DNA of 64,000 bases from Oligoflexia bacterium (GTDB taxonomy: Bacteria; Bdellovibrionota; Bacteriovoracia; Bacteriovoracales; Bacteriovoracaceae): positions 1-64,000 of the forward strand of contig JAAEST010000053.1 in the NCBI GenBank assembly GCA_024229115.1, read 5' to 3'. How positions within the stretch are numbered: position 1 is the first letter of the stretch; each line of letters opens with the position of its first letter. Of this stretch, positions 27,358 through 37,074 are shown piece after piece. Position numbers and translations under genes: made by a program. The notes under the pieces are model-generated. The model worked only from the letters and a program-made list of their open reading frames with translations. It made no database searches and was not told the DNA's origin.

Positions 27358-28218
27358 GACGTTTCTAGAGCTCTTAGCGTTATGAATAACTCTTTGTGGA
27401 AAAGGAATCTCAATATCTTTTTCACCGAGGGCCTTAAAAATTCTAAAGCGAAGATCAGATTTGATCTTTTCATTCATCCACTGGTCTTTTATCCATACAT
27501 GAAGAGTAAAATCGAGGGATGACTCACCAAAGTCTTTAAAAAAGACATCAGTCGGAGGAAACTGAAGGATAGCTTCATGAGTTTTCGCTACCTCTAACAA
27601 AGTATCTTTGACTATTTGCGGGTCGGAATCATAGCTCACTCCCACATTGATTGATAATCGAATATTATCTCCACTGAAACTACCATTCACAACCTGCTCA
27701 CTAATAAATTGAGAGTTAGGAACAATAATCGCAATATCATCACGGGTATGAATAATAGTTGAACGAGCACGAATATCGACGACTTTACCATTCACTCCTT
27801 GAACTTCCACAAGATCTCCTACCTTAATTGGGCGCTCTAAGAGAATAATTAAACCTGAAATAAAGTTCTGTGTAATATTTTGAAGACCAAAACCAATACC
27901 GACCATGAAAACAGCACCGACAGCGGCTAATGAACTCATGGAAATACCAATAGTATCAAGAGTAATGAGTGCTCCAATCAATAAAATAATATAGCGGGTA
28001 ATACGCTCAATACTTCCCTTAACTCCCCGATCAAGTGGCTTATCTTCTAAAACCTTTTGGATAAAACGCTCACCCATTTTACTTAGAATGATCGCCCCAT
28101 AGAAAATGAGCCCTGCAGTTACAATACTCATCACAGAAATTTTATTTCCACTGACTTCAAAAAGCGGAAGCGAAATATAGTGCCAAGCTTTTTTCAAATA
28201 CGGCCAAAATTCGTTCAT
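27343..28218 (-). CDS. Small-conductance mechanosensitive channel, MscS family
   Basis: A 291-aa membrane protein of E. coli MscS size (286). Three hydrophobic helices lie in the first 130 residues. The pore-lining third helix and following segment read V-G-I-G-F-G-L-Q-N-I-T-Q-N-F-I-S-G, then E-R-P-I-K-V-G-D-L-V-E-V, both diagnostic. The beta domain holds V-P-N-S-Q-F-I, and the C-terminal domain ends I-P-F-P-Q-R-V. It opens on membrane tension to release solutes in hypo-osmotic shock, fitting a marine or brackish lifestyle. Confidence 0.93.
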   Translation of the reverse strand: MNEFWPYLKKAWHYISLPLFEVSGNKISVMSIVTAGLIFYGAIILSKMGERFIQKVLEDKPLDRGVKGSIERITRYIILLIGALITLDTIGISMSSLAAVGAVFMVGIGFGLQNITQNFISGLIILLERPIKVGDLVEVQGVNGKVVDIRARSTIIHTRDDIAIIVPNSQFISEQVVNGSFSGDNIRLSINVGVSYDSDPQIVKDTLLEVAKTHEAILQFPPTDVFFKDFGESSLDFTLHVWIKDQWMNEKIKSDLRFRIFKALGEKDIEIPFPQRVIHNAKSSRNVESPN

Positions 28219-28231
28219 ATAAAATTATCCT

Positions 28232-28885
28232 TTATTCTTTTATGAGAATATATCGTAAAACATCGGGATCACTATTTTGAGGATCACGATTTTCTCCACT
28301 ATCATCCAGAATCATTTTCAGTCCCCAGACAATTGTGAAATATCCAATAAAACTATTATTATTCTTTGAGCACTCAATGAGAAGCTTTTCCCACTCTAAA
28401 GCAGGAAGAACAACCTTCTGAGAGTTATTAATTAAACTGTGATGGGATACCGGAAACTCTCCTATTATCATGCCACCGGCTTTAAGCATTCCCAGAGACT
28501 TATTTAAACCAAGAGTAATATCCTCGAGATTGTCGAAGGTATGGAAGAGATGCGAATCAATAATTAGGTCATAGCTTTTACTGTCATTATAATGAAGGAA
28601 GTCGGCTTCAATCTTAGAGCTAAAATTAGCATTTTCTAATGCTACAGAACTAAGGTCTAGGCCAGTCAATGATAACCAGTCTAAATCAACGAGAGAGCTC
28701 CTCGTTCCCACTCCAAGCTCTAAGCACTGGGCCTGATTTTCAGTGTTAAATTTTTCAACAAACGACCTTCCTACGGGAAGATCGAGTAAAAAATCTATGC
28801 TGAAGGAAGGCAGGTCTGAACCTAACTTACTGATTATGCGTTGATATTGCTGATTTAACTCTTCATTTTTATTCATTATGAACAT
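28232..28885 (-). CDS. SAM-dependent methyltransferase-like protein
   Basis: A 217-aa class I methyltransferase. L-E-L-G-V-G-T-R-S-S-L near residue 55 is the SAM-binding motif I, followed by L-T-G-L-D-L-S-S-V-A-L (acidic residue binding ribose) and D-L-I-I-D-S-H-L-F-H (motif post-II). G-M-L-K-A-G-G-M-I-I matches motif III. Substrate unknown. The start is uncertain: ATG 28885 has GGGA nine bases upstream, while ATG 28876 and TTG 28900 have no clear site. It precedes the MscS gene by 13 bases. Confidence 0.75.
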   Translation of the reverse strand: MFIMNKNEELNQQYQRIISKLGSDLPSFSIDFLLDLPVGRSFVEKFNTENQAQCLELGVGTRSSLVDLDWLSLTGLDLSSVALENANFSSKIEADFLHYNDSKSYDLIIDSHLFHTFDNLEDITLGLNKSLGMLKAGGMIIGEFPVSHHSLINNSQKVVLPALEWEKLLIECSKNNNSFIGYFTIVWGLKMILDDSGENRDPQNSDPDVLRYILIKE

Positions 28886-29063
28886 TGTAAAAGATCCCAA
28901 CAGTACATGTAAAAGTTACTGCACAGCAACATACCCAATAAAAAATGTGGCATAAATATTGATAAGAATTTGTTTTAACAAGACGTAACCCAAACAAAGG
29001 ACTGCTTTTGGTGTCAATCTATACCCAGATGACGTCGAAATCTATGTCCAAAATGACCTTCTG

Positions 29064-29085
29064 GTGCCAAATGGTCACTTGGTAC
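29064..29085 (+). other. Leader hairpin before the giant secreted protein
   Basis: GTGCCAA and TTGGTAC pair over seven positions (one G-U) around an 8-base loop, ending 20 bases before the ATG at 29106 and just upstream of its AGGAG ribosome site. It could modulate translation; the evidence is only the predicted stem. Confidence 0.3.
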
Positions 29086-29105
29086 AGAAGACTAGGAGAA
29101 AGAGA

Positions 29106-32100
29106 ATGAAATTATTTAAGTCAAAGAAGCTAGTTCCATTTTTCATGGCAGCTATGATGATGGCCCCATCAGTACTTCTTCAAGATGCACAAGCAAATGA
29201 AAGAAGAAGAGATGGACAAAACAGAGATCGTGATGGAAGACGTGGTGACAACCGCGATCAAGATCGTAATGTAGAATTCAACAAAGACTGGGCGAAAGAT
29301 TATATCGGTAAGAAGTCTTTTGAATTAACAGATGACCCAACTTACAAAGCGAAAGTTGAAGTTGCTAAAGATTTAACGACAAAACTAACAGCAGCTAAGA
29401 AAAATTACGATGCTAAAAAGCTAGCTCGTGACAACGCTAAGAAAGAAGTTACAAAAATTGAAAAAGCAATTGATAAGCTAACTGGGGAAACTCTTAAAGC
29501 TCTTCAAGAAAAAAATGCTCTTAAAGCAGCTCTTCCAGGACTTCAATCAGAACTTGGAAACCTAGAAACTCAAGTTGAACTAGCGAAAGCTTCTCACGAG
29601 TCAATCAAGAAACAAGTTGAAAGATTAGATCAACAATTATTCTCAACAAGAACAGATCTTAAAAATGCTGAAGAAGCTTGTACAGCGACTCCTACTCCAG
29701 AGTGTAAAGAAGAAGTTAAGAAACTTAAGAGGAAAGCAGCAAAACTACAAGAGCAAGTAGATGCTAAGAAGCCACTTCTTGTTGCAGCGAAAAAAGCTCT
29801 CGATGAGAAAGTTGCTGCTAGAGATGCAAAAAATAAAGAAATCAATGACTCAAATAAGAAAATTGCAGCTATTGATAAGAAGAACGAAGAAAGAGCTGGA
29901 CAACTTTCTGTTCAACAAGGAAAGCTAACAACAGCAAAGACTACCCTATTATCTGCTGCTCAAGCACTTTCTCCAGTTCAAAAGAAATATGAAGACACAA
30001 AAGCTCTTCAAGAAAAAGCTGTTGCAGACAGAGACCAAGAAAGAAATATGCTAGTAACAAGAATCATGAGAATGAACAGACTTGGTGCTGACGAAGGGAT
30101 CATCGGTGGTGACATTGATGGTGTATTCCTTGCTGAATTAAGAGGTATCTCTTTTGGTGGTCAAGATGGTGATAGAGATGGTGAAATCTCAGGAACTAAT
30201 GAAGGTAAGGCCCTTGCTTACACAAGAGGTAAAGCTCAAGGTGAAATCGAAGGTCGTGCAGAAGGTGAAAAAAGAGGAACTGAAGATGGTATCAGAGAAG
30301 GTGCAATTGCAGGTAACACTTTTGCTGCTCAGGTTGAAGGACGTGAAGCAGGTAATATCAGAGCTGAAAATTCAGATGCGGCTCAAATCGGAACAACTCT
30401 TGGTAGAAAAGCTGGTATGGCCAGAGCTGTTAAAGACGGTACTTCAAAAGGGAATGCTATCGGTGAAGCAGAAGCTATCAACGATTTCGAAAGCAGAACT
30501 CTTAAGAGCACAAACCTTAAAGGTCAATTTGCTGGTGCTTTCGCTCCTGTAGTTCCATCATACCCAGGATTCAACTGTGTATACAGATCATCAAGAAGAT
30601 ATAACGGTGATAACTATGAGTGGAGAAGATACTCTGACTACAGAGTAGATACTGAGCTATGTCCTAACTTCTTCCCGAGACACCCAAAACTTAGAAAAGT
30701 TAGAAATAAAATCTTAAAGCAAGCTTTCGTTGATGCTTATCTATTTACATATAGAAGATCACGTAGAGCTCACTATGTAGAAAGAATTGATAATATCTAC
30801 CTAGGTGCTTACGAGCAAGCAAGAGCTGCAGCTCACGCTGAATTCAGAGACAGACCATACCCACAAGATCTTGAAGCTGGAAGAAGAGCTGGATTTGATC
30901 AAGAATATGGTCCAACTTACTCAATCGTTAAAGAAAGAGTATTCAAGCAAACTGAAGCTGAGTATAGACAAAACCCAGATCGTCAATCATCTGAGTACAC
31001 GTCTACTTACGCTAAGGTAGAAGGACAAACATACACGACTCGTTATAATGAGATTAAAAATGCTAATTATAACAGAGAAGAAGATGCTACTTACAGAGGT
31101 AACGTAGCAGCTCAAACTGAGAAGTTTAGAAAAATTAGAAAAGCTCAAGTAGAGTCAATCTATACTAACAATGCTGTTCTTAAGTATGTTGGTGGAGAAG
31201 TTGCTGACGGTGGTATCAACGGTATCGCTAAAGCTGACGGAGTATTCCAACCAGGTGAGACAATTTTCCACAATGTAATTGTTAGAAACTACGGTAAGAA
31301 AGCTGCTGAGAACGCGAAAGTTACTTTAGAGAATGGTCAATCATTCAAACTTCCAACTATCCCAGCTGGAAGCCAAGTAATTATCAAAGGTGCAGGACAG
31401 TCAAAAGTTAATGCTTCTCTTGGTAAGACACATACAACTGGCGTTAGAGTTTACTCTCCTCTTACAAGCGCAGACAGTGTTCAAGGTCGTCACTATGTAA
31501 ATACGTCGACTGGACAAGTTAACTCAACTGATAAGAAAAACCTAAGCGTTAAGTTCCCAATGAGTCTTTCAGGACTATCAACGGATAGCGAATTACTTTT
31601 CAATGCTGAGAATGGTTTAAACGTTAACGTAAGTAACAACTCAAGTAGAAAGTACACTGGTCCAATGACTATCAAACTTACTACAAACGCTAACGGTAAT
31701 ATCATTAAGAAAGGATTTACTACGATCAACTCACTTAAAGGATCTACTTCTTTAGATGAGGCTTCAATCCTAGTAAATGATAAGTCGGATCTTTACCAAC
31801 CACTATCAATTACTGCTGAAATCCAAAAGCAAGGTGTTACTCTTGGTGTAGTAAATAGAAGACTAGATACAATGGCAAAGATTGCTTTCACTGAAAAGAA
31901 AGGTGCAAACATCATCCTAGCTGACGGTCAGAAATCAAATAAAGATCTTCTAGACTTAATTGCAGCTGAAGGTGGACTAGGCGCTGTATCAATCTTAGAT
32001 ACTTCACTAGCTCAAAACGGAAAAGCTCTTGGTAAAGGTCTTAACAAGAAAACTGTACTTGTTATTGACAACGGTAGAGGTTCATCACTTAAAGGTGTAG

Positions 32101-32891
32101 CTGCTGTAACTAAGAACTCAATCGACTCTTCATTAATCTTTGTTGACGACAGCTCTACTGGAATCAATACAGCTAGAAGAAGCTCAACTTTCGCTGGAGC
32201 AACTGTACTTCCAGTAAAAATGAAAGGTGTAAACGGACTTCTTCCACTAGTATTCTTAAACAAGCATATTGCTGACCTAAAGGACACTACAGTAGCGATG
32301 CAAGCAACAACAAGAGGATATAAATCACTTCTAAGAGTTGCTGAGCTAATGAAGATGAACCCAGCTGACGCTGTTAAGATTGCTGCAAATGAAATTAACA
32401 AAGATAATTTCTTCACAATCAATGACAAGCTTCAAGCGATGACGATTCTATCTGCTGGTGAGATCATGAACATCAACACTCTTTATAAGAAGACGGACTC
32501 AAAATCGACACTTAACCTAATCAAAGGTGGAGACGATATGATCTTCCAAGCTCTTTTAAACGAGATTGATGGTGATAAAGTAAGTAAGAAGAATGTAAAC
32601 ACTGTACTAGCGGCTTCTTCAATCTACTTCAACCTTGAAAGTGCAATGGACAAGTTCGAGCCAGTTGAAGACGAGATCAAGTCAAAAGTAGAAGATGCTG
32701 TTCAAGATAGACTTAGAGATACAATCAAAGGGAAGAAAGGATTCCTAGGATTTAGAAAGAAAGGAAGTTTAGACTATCTTAAAAAATTCGATAAAGGGTT
32801 GTATAATAAGCTAGATGATAACAGATACATCCACTTACCATTCGACCTTGAGAATGATGATCCAAATGACTGGTCATTCGTTCAGAGATAA
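29106..32891 (+). CDS. Giant secreted coiled-coil / Gly-repeat protein (1261 aa)
   Basis: ATG 29106 is preceded by AGGAGAAAGAG. The signal peptide ends near A-Q-A (about residue 30). Then come an Arg/Asp-rich stretch (31-55), a long Lys/Ala/Glu coiled coil (about 80-310) and a run of short glycine-spaced repeats with G at every fourth place (about 365-470: E-G-R-A-E-G-E-K-R-G-T-E-D-G). A Tyr/Arg-rich region with a C...C pair (about 490-530) follows, then a second charged helical part. Next is a beta-rich domain beginning D-G-V-F-Q-P-G-E-T, a pattern of extracellular CARDB-like domains, and a C-terminal alpha/beta region (about 930-1261). No known family; probably a surface or periplasmic structural protein. 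It overlaps the next gene. Confidence 0.7.
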   Translation: MKLFKSKKLVPFFMAAMMMAPSVLLQDAQANERRRDGQNRDRDGRRGDNRDQDRNVEFNKDWAKDYIGKKSFELTDDPTYKAKVEVAKDLTTKLTAAKKNYDAKKLARDNAKKEVTKIEKAIDKLTGETLKALQEKNALKAALPGLQSELGNLETQVELAKASHESIKKQVERLDQQLFSTRTDLKNAEEACTATPTPECKEEVKKLKRKAAKLQEQVDAKKPLLVAAKKALDEKVAARDAKNKEINDSNKKIAAIDKKNEERAGQLSVQQGKLTTAKTTLLSAAQALSPVQKKYEDTKALQEKAVADRDQERNMLVTRIMRMNRLGADEGIIGGDIDGVFLAELRGISFGGQDGDRDGEISGTNEGKALAYTRGKAQGEIEGRAEGEKRGTEDGIREGAIAGNTFAAQVEGREAGNIRAENSDAAQIGTTLGRKAGMARAVKDGTSKGNAIGEAEAINDFESRTLKSTNLKGQFAGAFAPVVPSYPGFNCVYRSSRRYNGDNYEWRRYSDYRVDTELCPNFFPRHPKLRKVRNKILKQAFVDAYLFTYRRSRRAHYVERIDNIYLGAYEQARAAAHAEFRDRPYPQDLEAGRRAGFDQEYGPTYSIVKERVFKQTEAEYRQNPDRQSSEYTSTYAKVEGQTYTTRYNEIKNANYNREEDATYRGNVAAQTEKFRKIRKAQVESIYTNNAVLKYVGGEVADGGINGIAKADGVFQPGETIFHNVIVRNYGKKAAENAKVTLENGQSFKLPTIPAGSQVIIKGAGQSKVNASLGKTHTTGVRVYSPLTSADSVQGRHYVNTSTGQVNSTDKKNLSVKFPMSLSGLSTDSELLFNAENGLNVNVSNNSSRKYTGPMTIKLTTNANGNIIKKGFTTINSLKGSTSLDEASILVNDKSDLYQPLSITAEIQKQGVTLGVVNRRLDTMAKIAFTEKKGANIILADGQKSNKDLLDLIAAEGGLGAVSILDTSLAQNGKALGKGLNKKTVLVIDNGRGSSLKGVAAVTKNSIDSSLIFVDDSSTGINTARRSSTFAGATVLPVKMKGVNGLLPLVFLNKHIADLKDTTVAMQATTRGYKSLLRVAELMKMNPADAVKIAANEINKDNFFTINDKLQAMTILSAGEIMNINTLYKKTDSKSTLNLIKGGDDMIFQALLNEIDGDKVSKKNVNTVLAASSIYFNLESAMDKFEPVEDEIKSKVEDAVQDRLRDTIKGKKGFLGFRKKGSLDYLKKFDKGLYNKLDDNRYIHLPFDLENDDPNDWSFVQR

Positions 32892-33711
32892 TCGTAAAGA
32901 AAATAAGAAGAAAATAACATTCTTATATAAGCTAGGGCTCCTATTAGGGGCCTTAGTTATTTTAACTTCCTGCCAAAAGCAAAACCAATCAATCAAAATT
33001 GCTATAATCGATACTGGCTTTTGCCCGAGCAAAATTGAATTACCTAAGAATATTAAAGTCCACCCAAAAACAAAGATGCCAATCGGTGTAGAAGATTACT
33101 GTGCTAAATTTGACTTAACCAATCGTCGATTCCACGGTCATCAAGTCTTATCAACGATTATCGATCGATTAAAAATACAAAAAGATATTGAAATCTACCC
33201 TATTGTTGTTTTTGATAATCAAGGAAAACAATCTCCTCACTATTGGGAGATGGCCTTAAAGTTTATCGTTAAAAATAAAATTGATTTCGTCGTCAGTGCT
33301 GCCGGAGCAGAAGTTAAAGATAGAAAACATCGATTACTACCAAAAGAACCTTTCTTCTTTATGGCCAGTGGACAACGATCTATTGGTATTGAAATGACAA
33401 CTCGTCTCTTTCCCCAAGGATATAAAACGCAGAAGAGTTTATTAATTGGAAGCTATCATCCACCAATTTTAGAAGGTGATAATCAGAACCTCTATAACAA
33501 AACTCTCCTATACCAAAGTAAAATAGATTACTATTTTCCTCATGATCAAAAAATTCAAGGACTTCAAGGTTCTTCACTTGCTGTTTCCTTAGCTTTCCCT
33601 AAAGCACTCAATTTATGTGAAAAAGAGCTTAATGACTTAAAAAGTTGTCTCTCTAAATTGAGAAAACCACTGAAATTCTCTAATTACAAAGAAGAGGGCT
33701 TCACCTTTTAA
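32866..33711 (+). CDS. Subtilase-like lipoprotein (S8 fold)
   Basis: A 281-aa lipoprotein: the hydrophobic segment ends L-T-S-C (Cys at about 36). It carries the three subtilase blocks in order: I-A-I-I-D-T-G (Asp49), F-H-G-H-Q-V (His90) and G-S-S-L-A (Ser near 237). The oxyanion-hole block, normally S-A-G-N-x-G, reads S-A-A-G-A-E, so the Asn is missing. The domain is short (about 240 residues). It may be a weak protease or a binding protein. It starts 26 bases inside the end of the giant secreted protein gene, implying coupling and a joint role. The start is chosen from several nearby ATGs and is uncertain. Confidence 0.75.
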   Translation: MTGHSFRDNRKENKKKITFLYKLGLLLGALVILTSCQKQNQSIKIAIIDTGFCPSKIELPKNIKVHPKTKMPIGVEDYCAKFDLTNRRFHGHQVLSTIIDRLKIQKDIEIYPIVVFDNQGKQSPHYWEMALKFIVKNKIDFVVSAAGAEVKDRKHRLLPKEPFFFMASGQRSIGIEMTTRLFPQGYKTQKSLLIGSYHPPILEGDNQNLYNKTLLYQSKIDYYFPHDQKIQGLQGSSLAVSLAFPKALNLCEKELNDLKSCLSKLRKPLKFSNYKEEGFTF

Positions 33712-33817
33712 ATCAGCTATTTAAGAGCAAATAAAGCACATATTCCCCTATTTTCCTCTTCTTTTAAATAAGGCCTTTAGTTATAATTTAAGAAATATAA
33801 TTTTAATGAGTTAAGAC

Positions 33818-35749
33818 ATGAAAAGATTTGTACACTTTGCTATTTCCTATCTACTGATCATGACCTCCCTACCGGTCATGGCCAAAACTTTTAATGATCC
33901 AGATCTTCAGAAAGCTTATGACGACTGTCAGGGAAATACGGCGAAGTATTGGGATAACGAAACGAATAGATGTCTTAATACAGAAAGAACAGAAAGACAG
34001 AGAGAAGCTTATCAACAATGTGAGGAGCTACCCCTCGATGAGAGACAAGCATGTCATGAAAGAGTTGCTTCAGATGCCACTGGTGTTTTCCAAGGTGATG
34101 GCCAAGATGCAGCTGCAGACGGTAGTGATAACAGAGCTGATCAAACGATGTCTTCAGCGATCTCAGGAATTTACTCTCTTTATTTAATTATTTCTTATTG
34201 GGGTCAGAATCATAAAGCTGCCGAGTGTACGTCAAAGAGAATTTTTAATGTGGCTTCTATTGCCAACGTTGTTCTTGATATCTATCTCAAGAAAAAAGCC
34301 GAAGATGAATTTGACGAGATGGCCGAAGGATATGACAAAGAAACAAAAGAATTTTTTGAAAATGATGAGAATGGTATTTCTCAAAGTTACGAAGCTCAAC
34401 ATAGGGCCTTCCAATACCTAAAACAAGAACAAGAATTAGTGGCCAGCCTTGCTAAGAAAAGAGCCCAGGCCTACATGGCCCTTGGTATTGCCTATACGGC
34501 TGCTCTTGGTTTCGCCATTTATGAAATGGTTTCTCCAACCGCTGTTCCTTGTATTAATGCAGGCGAACAAGGTGAAGATGGTGCGGCAAGTACAGAACAA
34601 CAATCTGCTATTGATCAATCTAAGACTAACTCAGGCCTAGATAGTACTAAAGGTGCGACGACACCTTACGGAGCAGTTGCTGGATTTGGTGGAGGTGGTT
34701 CATCAGCAGGAATCGCCATCGCTTCAGGCGTGATGCTTGGTCTTAATGTAAAACTAATGAGTGCTGCCAAAGAAACAGAAAGTGATGCTGAAGACAATGC
34801 TAAGAAAATTCAAGAAGTCATGGATGGATTTAAGCAGGCATTAGCAGACTTCTGTCCTAATGGCCGAGAAGATTTAGCAGAGCCTCGTTGTTACTGTTAT
34901 ACAGATACTGGTGATAAGAACCCTAATAGATCAAAGTCTGATATCTGTCAGAACCTTTGGGCAGAAGATGAAAAGAGTTATATGGCCGGTGCTGGTGATT
35001 ACTCTAAGAAAACTGGTCCAGCTGAAGGTTGTATGACAATCAATAATAAATACGATGCTGACTGTCGTTGTAAGAAGATGATTAACACAGAAACTAAGCA
35101 GAATGCTTGTATGAAAACAAACTTTGGTCCAGCTCTTATTTCAGGACCATTTGGAAACACAGCACTCGCCAATACTGCTGGTCTTCTTAACCGAGTTCCA
35201 TCTGGTGCAAACCAATTTATCGATCAAGTTGGAACAAGTGGTGATCTTGGAGCTGCTAAAATTAATAAGATTACCGATGCTATTTTAGGGAAAGAAGCTA
35301 AGAAGTTTGGTATCCCTTCGACAAGAGATGCTTTTGGAAGGCTTGCTGACAAGGCGGTTAAGAATACTCCCAAACCTCTCCTACAAAGATATGGTGGATC
35401 ATCAGTAAGAGATCTTGCGAGTTCAAGAAGGCCAAAGAGTGCCAATATGGAAGCTGCTATTACTAAAGCTTCTAAAAAAGCTGGACTTAAGAAAGCATTC
35501 GCTCTTTCAGGTGGTAAAGGATCTCTTGGCTTAACTAAAGGTAAGAAGAGAAAAGGAAAGTATAAATTTAGCTGGAATGACAGTGGAAACGCTGGAAAGG
35601 TTGAAGAATTCAATGCTGCTGATCAGCCAGAATATAAATATAATCAAAAGCAGATTAATGATAATGACTCAGTTTCTCTATGGGAAGTTATCAGTCATCG
35701 TTATTCAACAAGTGGAATGAGAAGACTTTTCTCTGAAGATGTCGAATAA
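33818..35749 (+). CDS. Large secreted cysteine-rich protein with basic Gly/Lys tail (643 aa)
   Basis: The signal peptide ends V-M-A-K (about 23). A Cys-containing region follows with C-x14-C and C-x7-C spacings (about 37-78). Two hydrophobic stretches (about 110-160 and 215-240) could cross or insert into a membrane. A Gly/Ser-rich stretch with another hydrophobic segment sits near 285-310, and a second cysteine cluster (about 345-430) follows. The C-terminal 110 residues are basic (G-K-K-R-K-G-K) and end S-L-W-E-V-I-S-H-R-Y plus 14 residues. The tail architecture is shared with the 756-aa protein at 37075. No known family; possibly an envelope or exported effector-like protein. Confidence 0.7.
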   Translation: MKRFVHFAISYLLIMTSLPVMAKTFNDPDLQKAYDDCQGNTAKYWDNETNRCLNTERTERQREAYQQCEELPLDERQACHERVASDATGVFQGDGQDAAADGSDNRADQTMSSAISGIYSLYLIISYWGQNHKAAECTSKRIFNVASIANVVLDIYLKKKAEDEFDEMAEGYDKETKEFFENDENGISQSYEAQHRAFQYLKQEQELVASLAKKRAQAYMALGIAYTAALGFAIYEMVSPTAVPCINAGEQGEDGAASTEQQSAIDQSKTNSGLDSTKGATTPYGAVAGFGGGGSSAGIAIASGVMLGLNVKLMSAAKETESDAEDNAKKIQEVMDGFKQALADFCPNGREDLAEPRCYCYTDTGDKNPNRSKSDICQNLWAEDEKSYMAGAGDYSKKTGPAEGCMTINNKYDADCRCKKMINTETKQNACMKTNFGPALISGPFGNTALANTAGLLNRVPSGANQFIDQVGTSGDLGAAKINKITDAILGKEAKKFGIPSTRDAFGRLADKAVKNTPKPLLQRYGGSSVRDLASSRRPKSANMEAAITKASKKAGLKKAFALSGGKGSLGLTKGKKRKGKYKFSWNDSGNAGKVEEFNAADQPEYKYNQKQINDNDSVSLWEVISHRYSTSGMRRLFSEDVE

Positions 35750-35773
35750 GAAATCTTAAAGGATAATTAGGAA

Positions 35774-36457
35774 ATGGAAATCGATTATAAGCTCCATGGA
35801 TTAGAGCAATTTCACCTTAAGATGTATGATGATTTTCTCTATGACCCTCTTTCTATTCCTGATCTTATAGACTTTTTTGAAAAAGCAGAAACTGATGGTA
35901 TCGAATTACAGGCCATTAGTAGTTATCGTGGCTTTGAACAACAACTGACAATTTGGAATAATAAGGCCACTGGAAATAGAACTCTCCTAGACTCACAATC
36001 AAATCCTCTTGAGTTTAGCACTCTTACAGAAAAAGAAATTGTTGATGCCATCTTAAGATGGTCAGCTCTTCCTGGGTTTAGTCGTCATCATTGGGGAACA
36101 GACTTTGATGTGATTGATGCTAAAGTTCTTAAAGATAATCCAGAATACGAAGTCCAGCTTATCCCAAGTGAATATGAACAAAATGGAATTTTTCAAAACC
36201 TAGGAACTTGGTTAGAAGAAAATCTTCCAAGTTCACCTTTCTTTAGGCCCTATTCAAAAGATCTTGGTGGTGTAGCTCCGGAAGCCTGGCATCTTTCCCA
36301 TAAAGCTTCTTCTTATGTTTATGAACAGAAATTAAGTTTTGAATACTTTAATACAGTGATTAGTTCCGATTTCTATAACACTCTTCATCTTATACAAATT
36401 GTAAGAGAAAACGCTGAAATTATTTTTGAGAAATACGTCGACAATATTTCAAGGTGA
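35774..36457 (+). CDS. VanY-type D-alanyl-D-alanine carboxypeptidase (M15B)
   Basis: A 227-aa protein without an obvious signal peptide. S-S-Y-R-G-F-E-Q-Q at about 55-63, S-R-H-H-W-G-T-D-F-D (SxHxxGxAxD zinc motif, about 108-117) and E-A-W-H-L (the E-x-W-H catalytic Glu and third ligand, about 170-175) define the family. It removes terminal D-Ala from peptidoglycan peptides or cuts peptide links. The lack of a leader is odd for a wall enzyme and may mean a non-Sec route or a cytoplasmic precursor role. It lies 24 bases after the 643-aa gene, likely in one operon. Confidence 0.88.
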   Translation: MEIDYKLHGLEQFHLKMYDDFLYDPLSIPDLIDFFEKAETDGIELQAISSYRGFEQQLTIWNNKATGNRTLLDSQSNPLEFSTLTEKEIVDAILRWSALPGFSRHHWGTDFDVIDAKVLKDNPEYEVQLIPSEYEQNGIFQNLGTWLEENLPSSPFFRPYSKDLGGVAPEAWHLSHKASSYVYEQKLSFEYFNTVISSDFYNTLHLIQIVRENAEIIFEKYVDNISR

Positions 36458-36868
36458 CTAAACCATCCCAATCGCTTTTTTCCACTCATCCGTTGGATGG
36501 ATGAGCTTTCTTTTTTGAAGGTCCATAAGACCAACAGTTAAATCAAGGACAGAACAAACCTCTCCTTTATCGTTAATCATTTCTTGCTTGAGTGTACTAA
36601 TGAGAGGATTTTTTATCTCATTTAGCTGGCTTTTAATCTTTATTACTTCTCTATTTTTGATTTCTTTCTTAAAAGTTAAATGAAGCTCTAAAATAACAGG
36701 GCCAATCTTTAAGCTTTGAACTTTATCTAGGCCAAATCCATTATTTGTTATGAAATCCCATCTCGCTTCCTCATATATCTCTAAATATGTGGCATTATTC
36801 ATGTGCCCGAAGGTATCAAGGTGTTTTTCTAAGATTTTTACTTCATACTCAAATGGTTGATATTCCAT
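36458..36868 (-). CDS. 4HBT-type acyl-CoA thioesterase (hotdog fold)
   Basis: A 136-aa protein. The start of the domain, D-T-F-G-H-M-N-N-A-T-Y-L-E-I-Y-E-E-A-R-W (residues 18-37), is the classical 4-hydroxybenzoyl-CoA/YbgC thioesterase signature with its catalytic Asp. Length is as expected. It hydrolyses acyl-CoA esters, the substrate being unknown. Its stop abuts the stop of the convergent carboxypeptidase gene without a gap. Confidence 0.9.
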   Translation of the reverse strand: MEYQPFEYEVKILEKHLDTFGHMNNATYLEIYEEARWDFITNNGFGLDKVQSLKIGPVILELHLTFKKEIKNREVIKIKSQLNEIKNPLISTLKQEMINDKGEVCSVLDLTVGLMDLQKRKLIHPTDEWKKAIGMV

Positions 36869-37074
36869 ATGCCTGCCTCTTTTTTAGGTCACTTTTCAAA
36901 CTCGATAGGCATTCTAGCACGTTCCATGACCACCTATAAAGCTCAATAATTTCGGAAGCTTAATATCCCCTTATCATAAATAAAAAAAAGTAACCCCCAG
37001 ATTCAAGAAATACCCGAGGATTCCGATAAGACTTTAGTAAAATAGTATTAAGTACTAAAAAACGGAAAGCTGTT

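Noticed and set aside
28947-28963. Sigma-54-like element (GG-N8-TTGAT) upstream of the 1261-aa gene
   Set aside because: The -12 GC is GA and the -24 box is weak. Too far from consensus to claim.
30154-30552. 132-codon ORF in another frame inside the giant exoprotein gene
   Set aside because: It is a by-product of the glycine/glutamate repeat codons. The long frame is continuous with a signal peptide and good ribosome site.
36869-37074. Promoter or small gene in the 206-base gap before the 756-aa gene
   Set aside because: TAGAAT- and TAGTAT-like hexamers exist, but none has a credible -35 partner, and no small ORF has a ribosome site.
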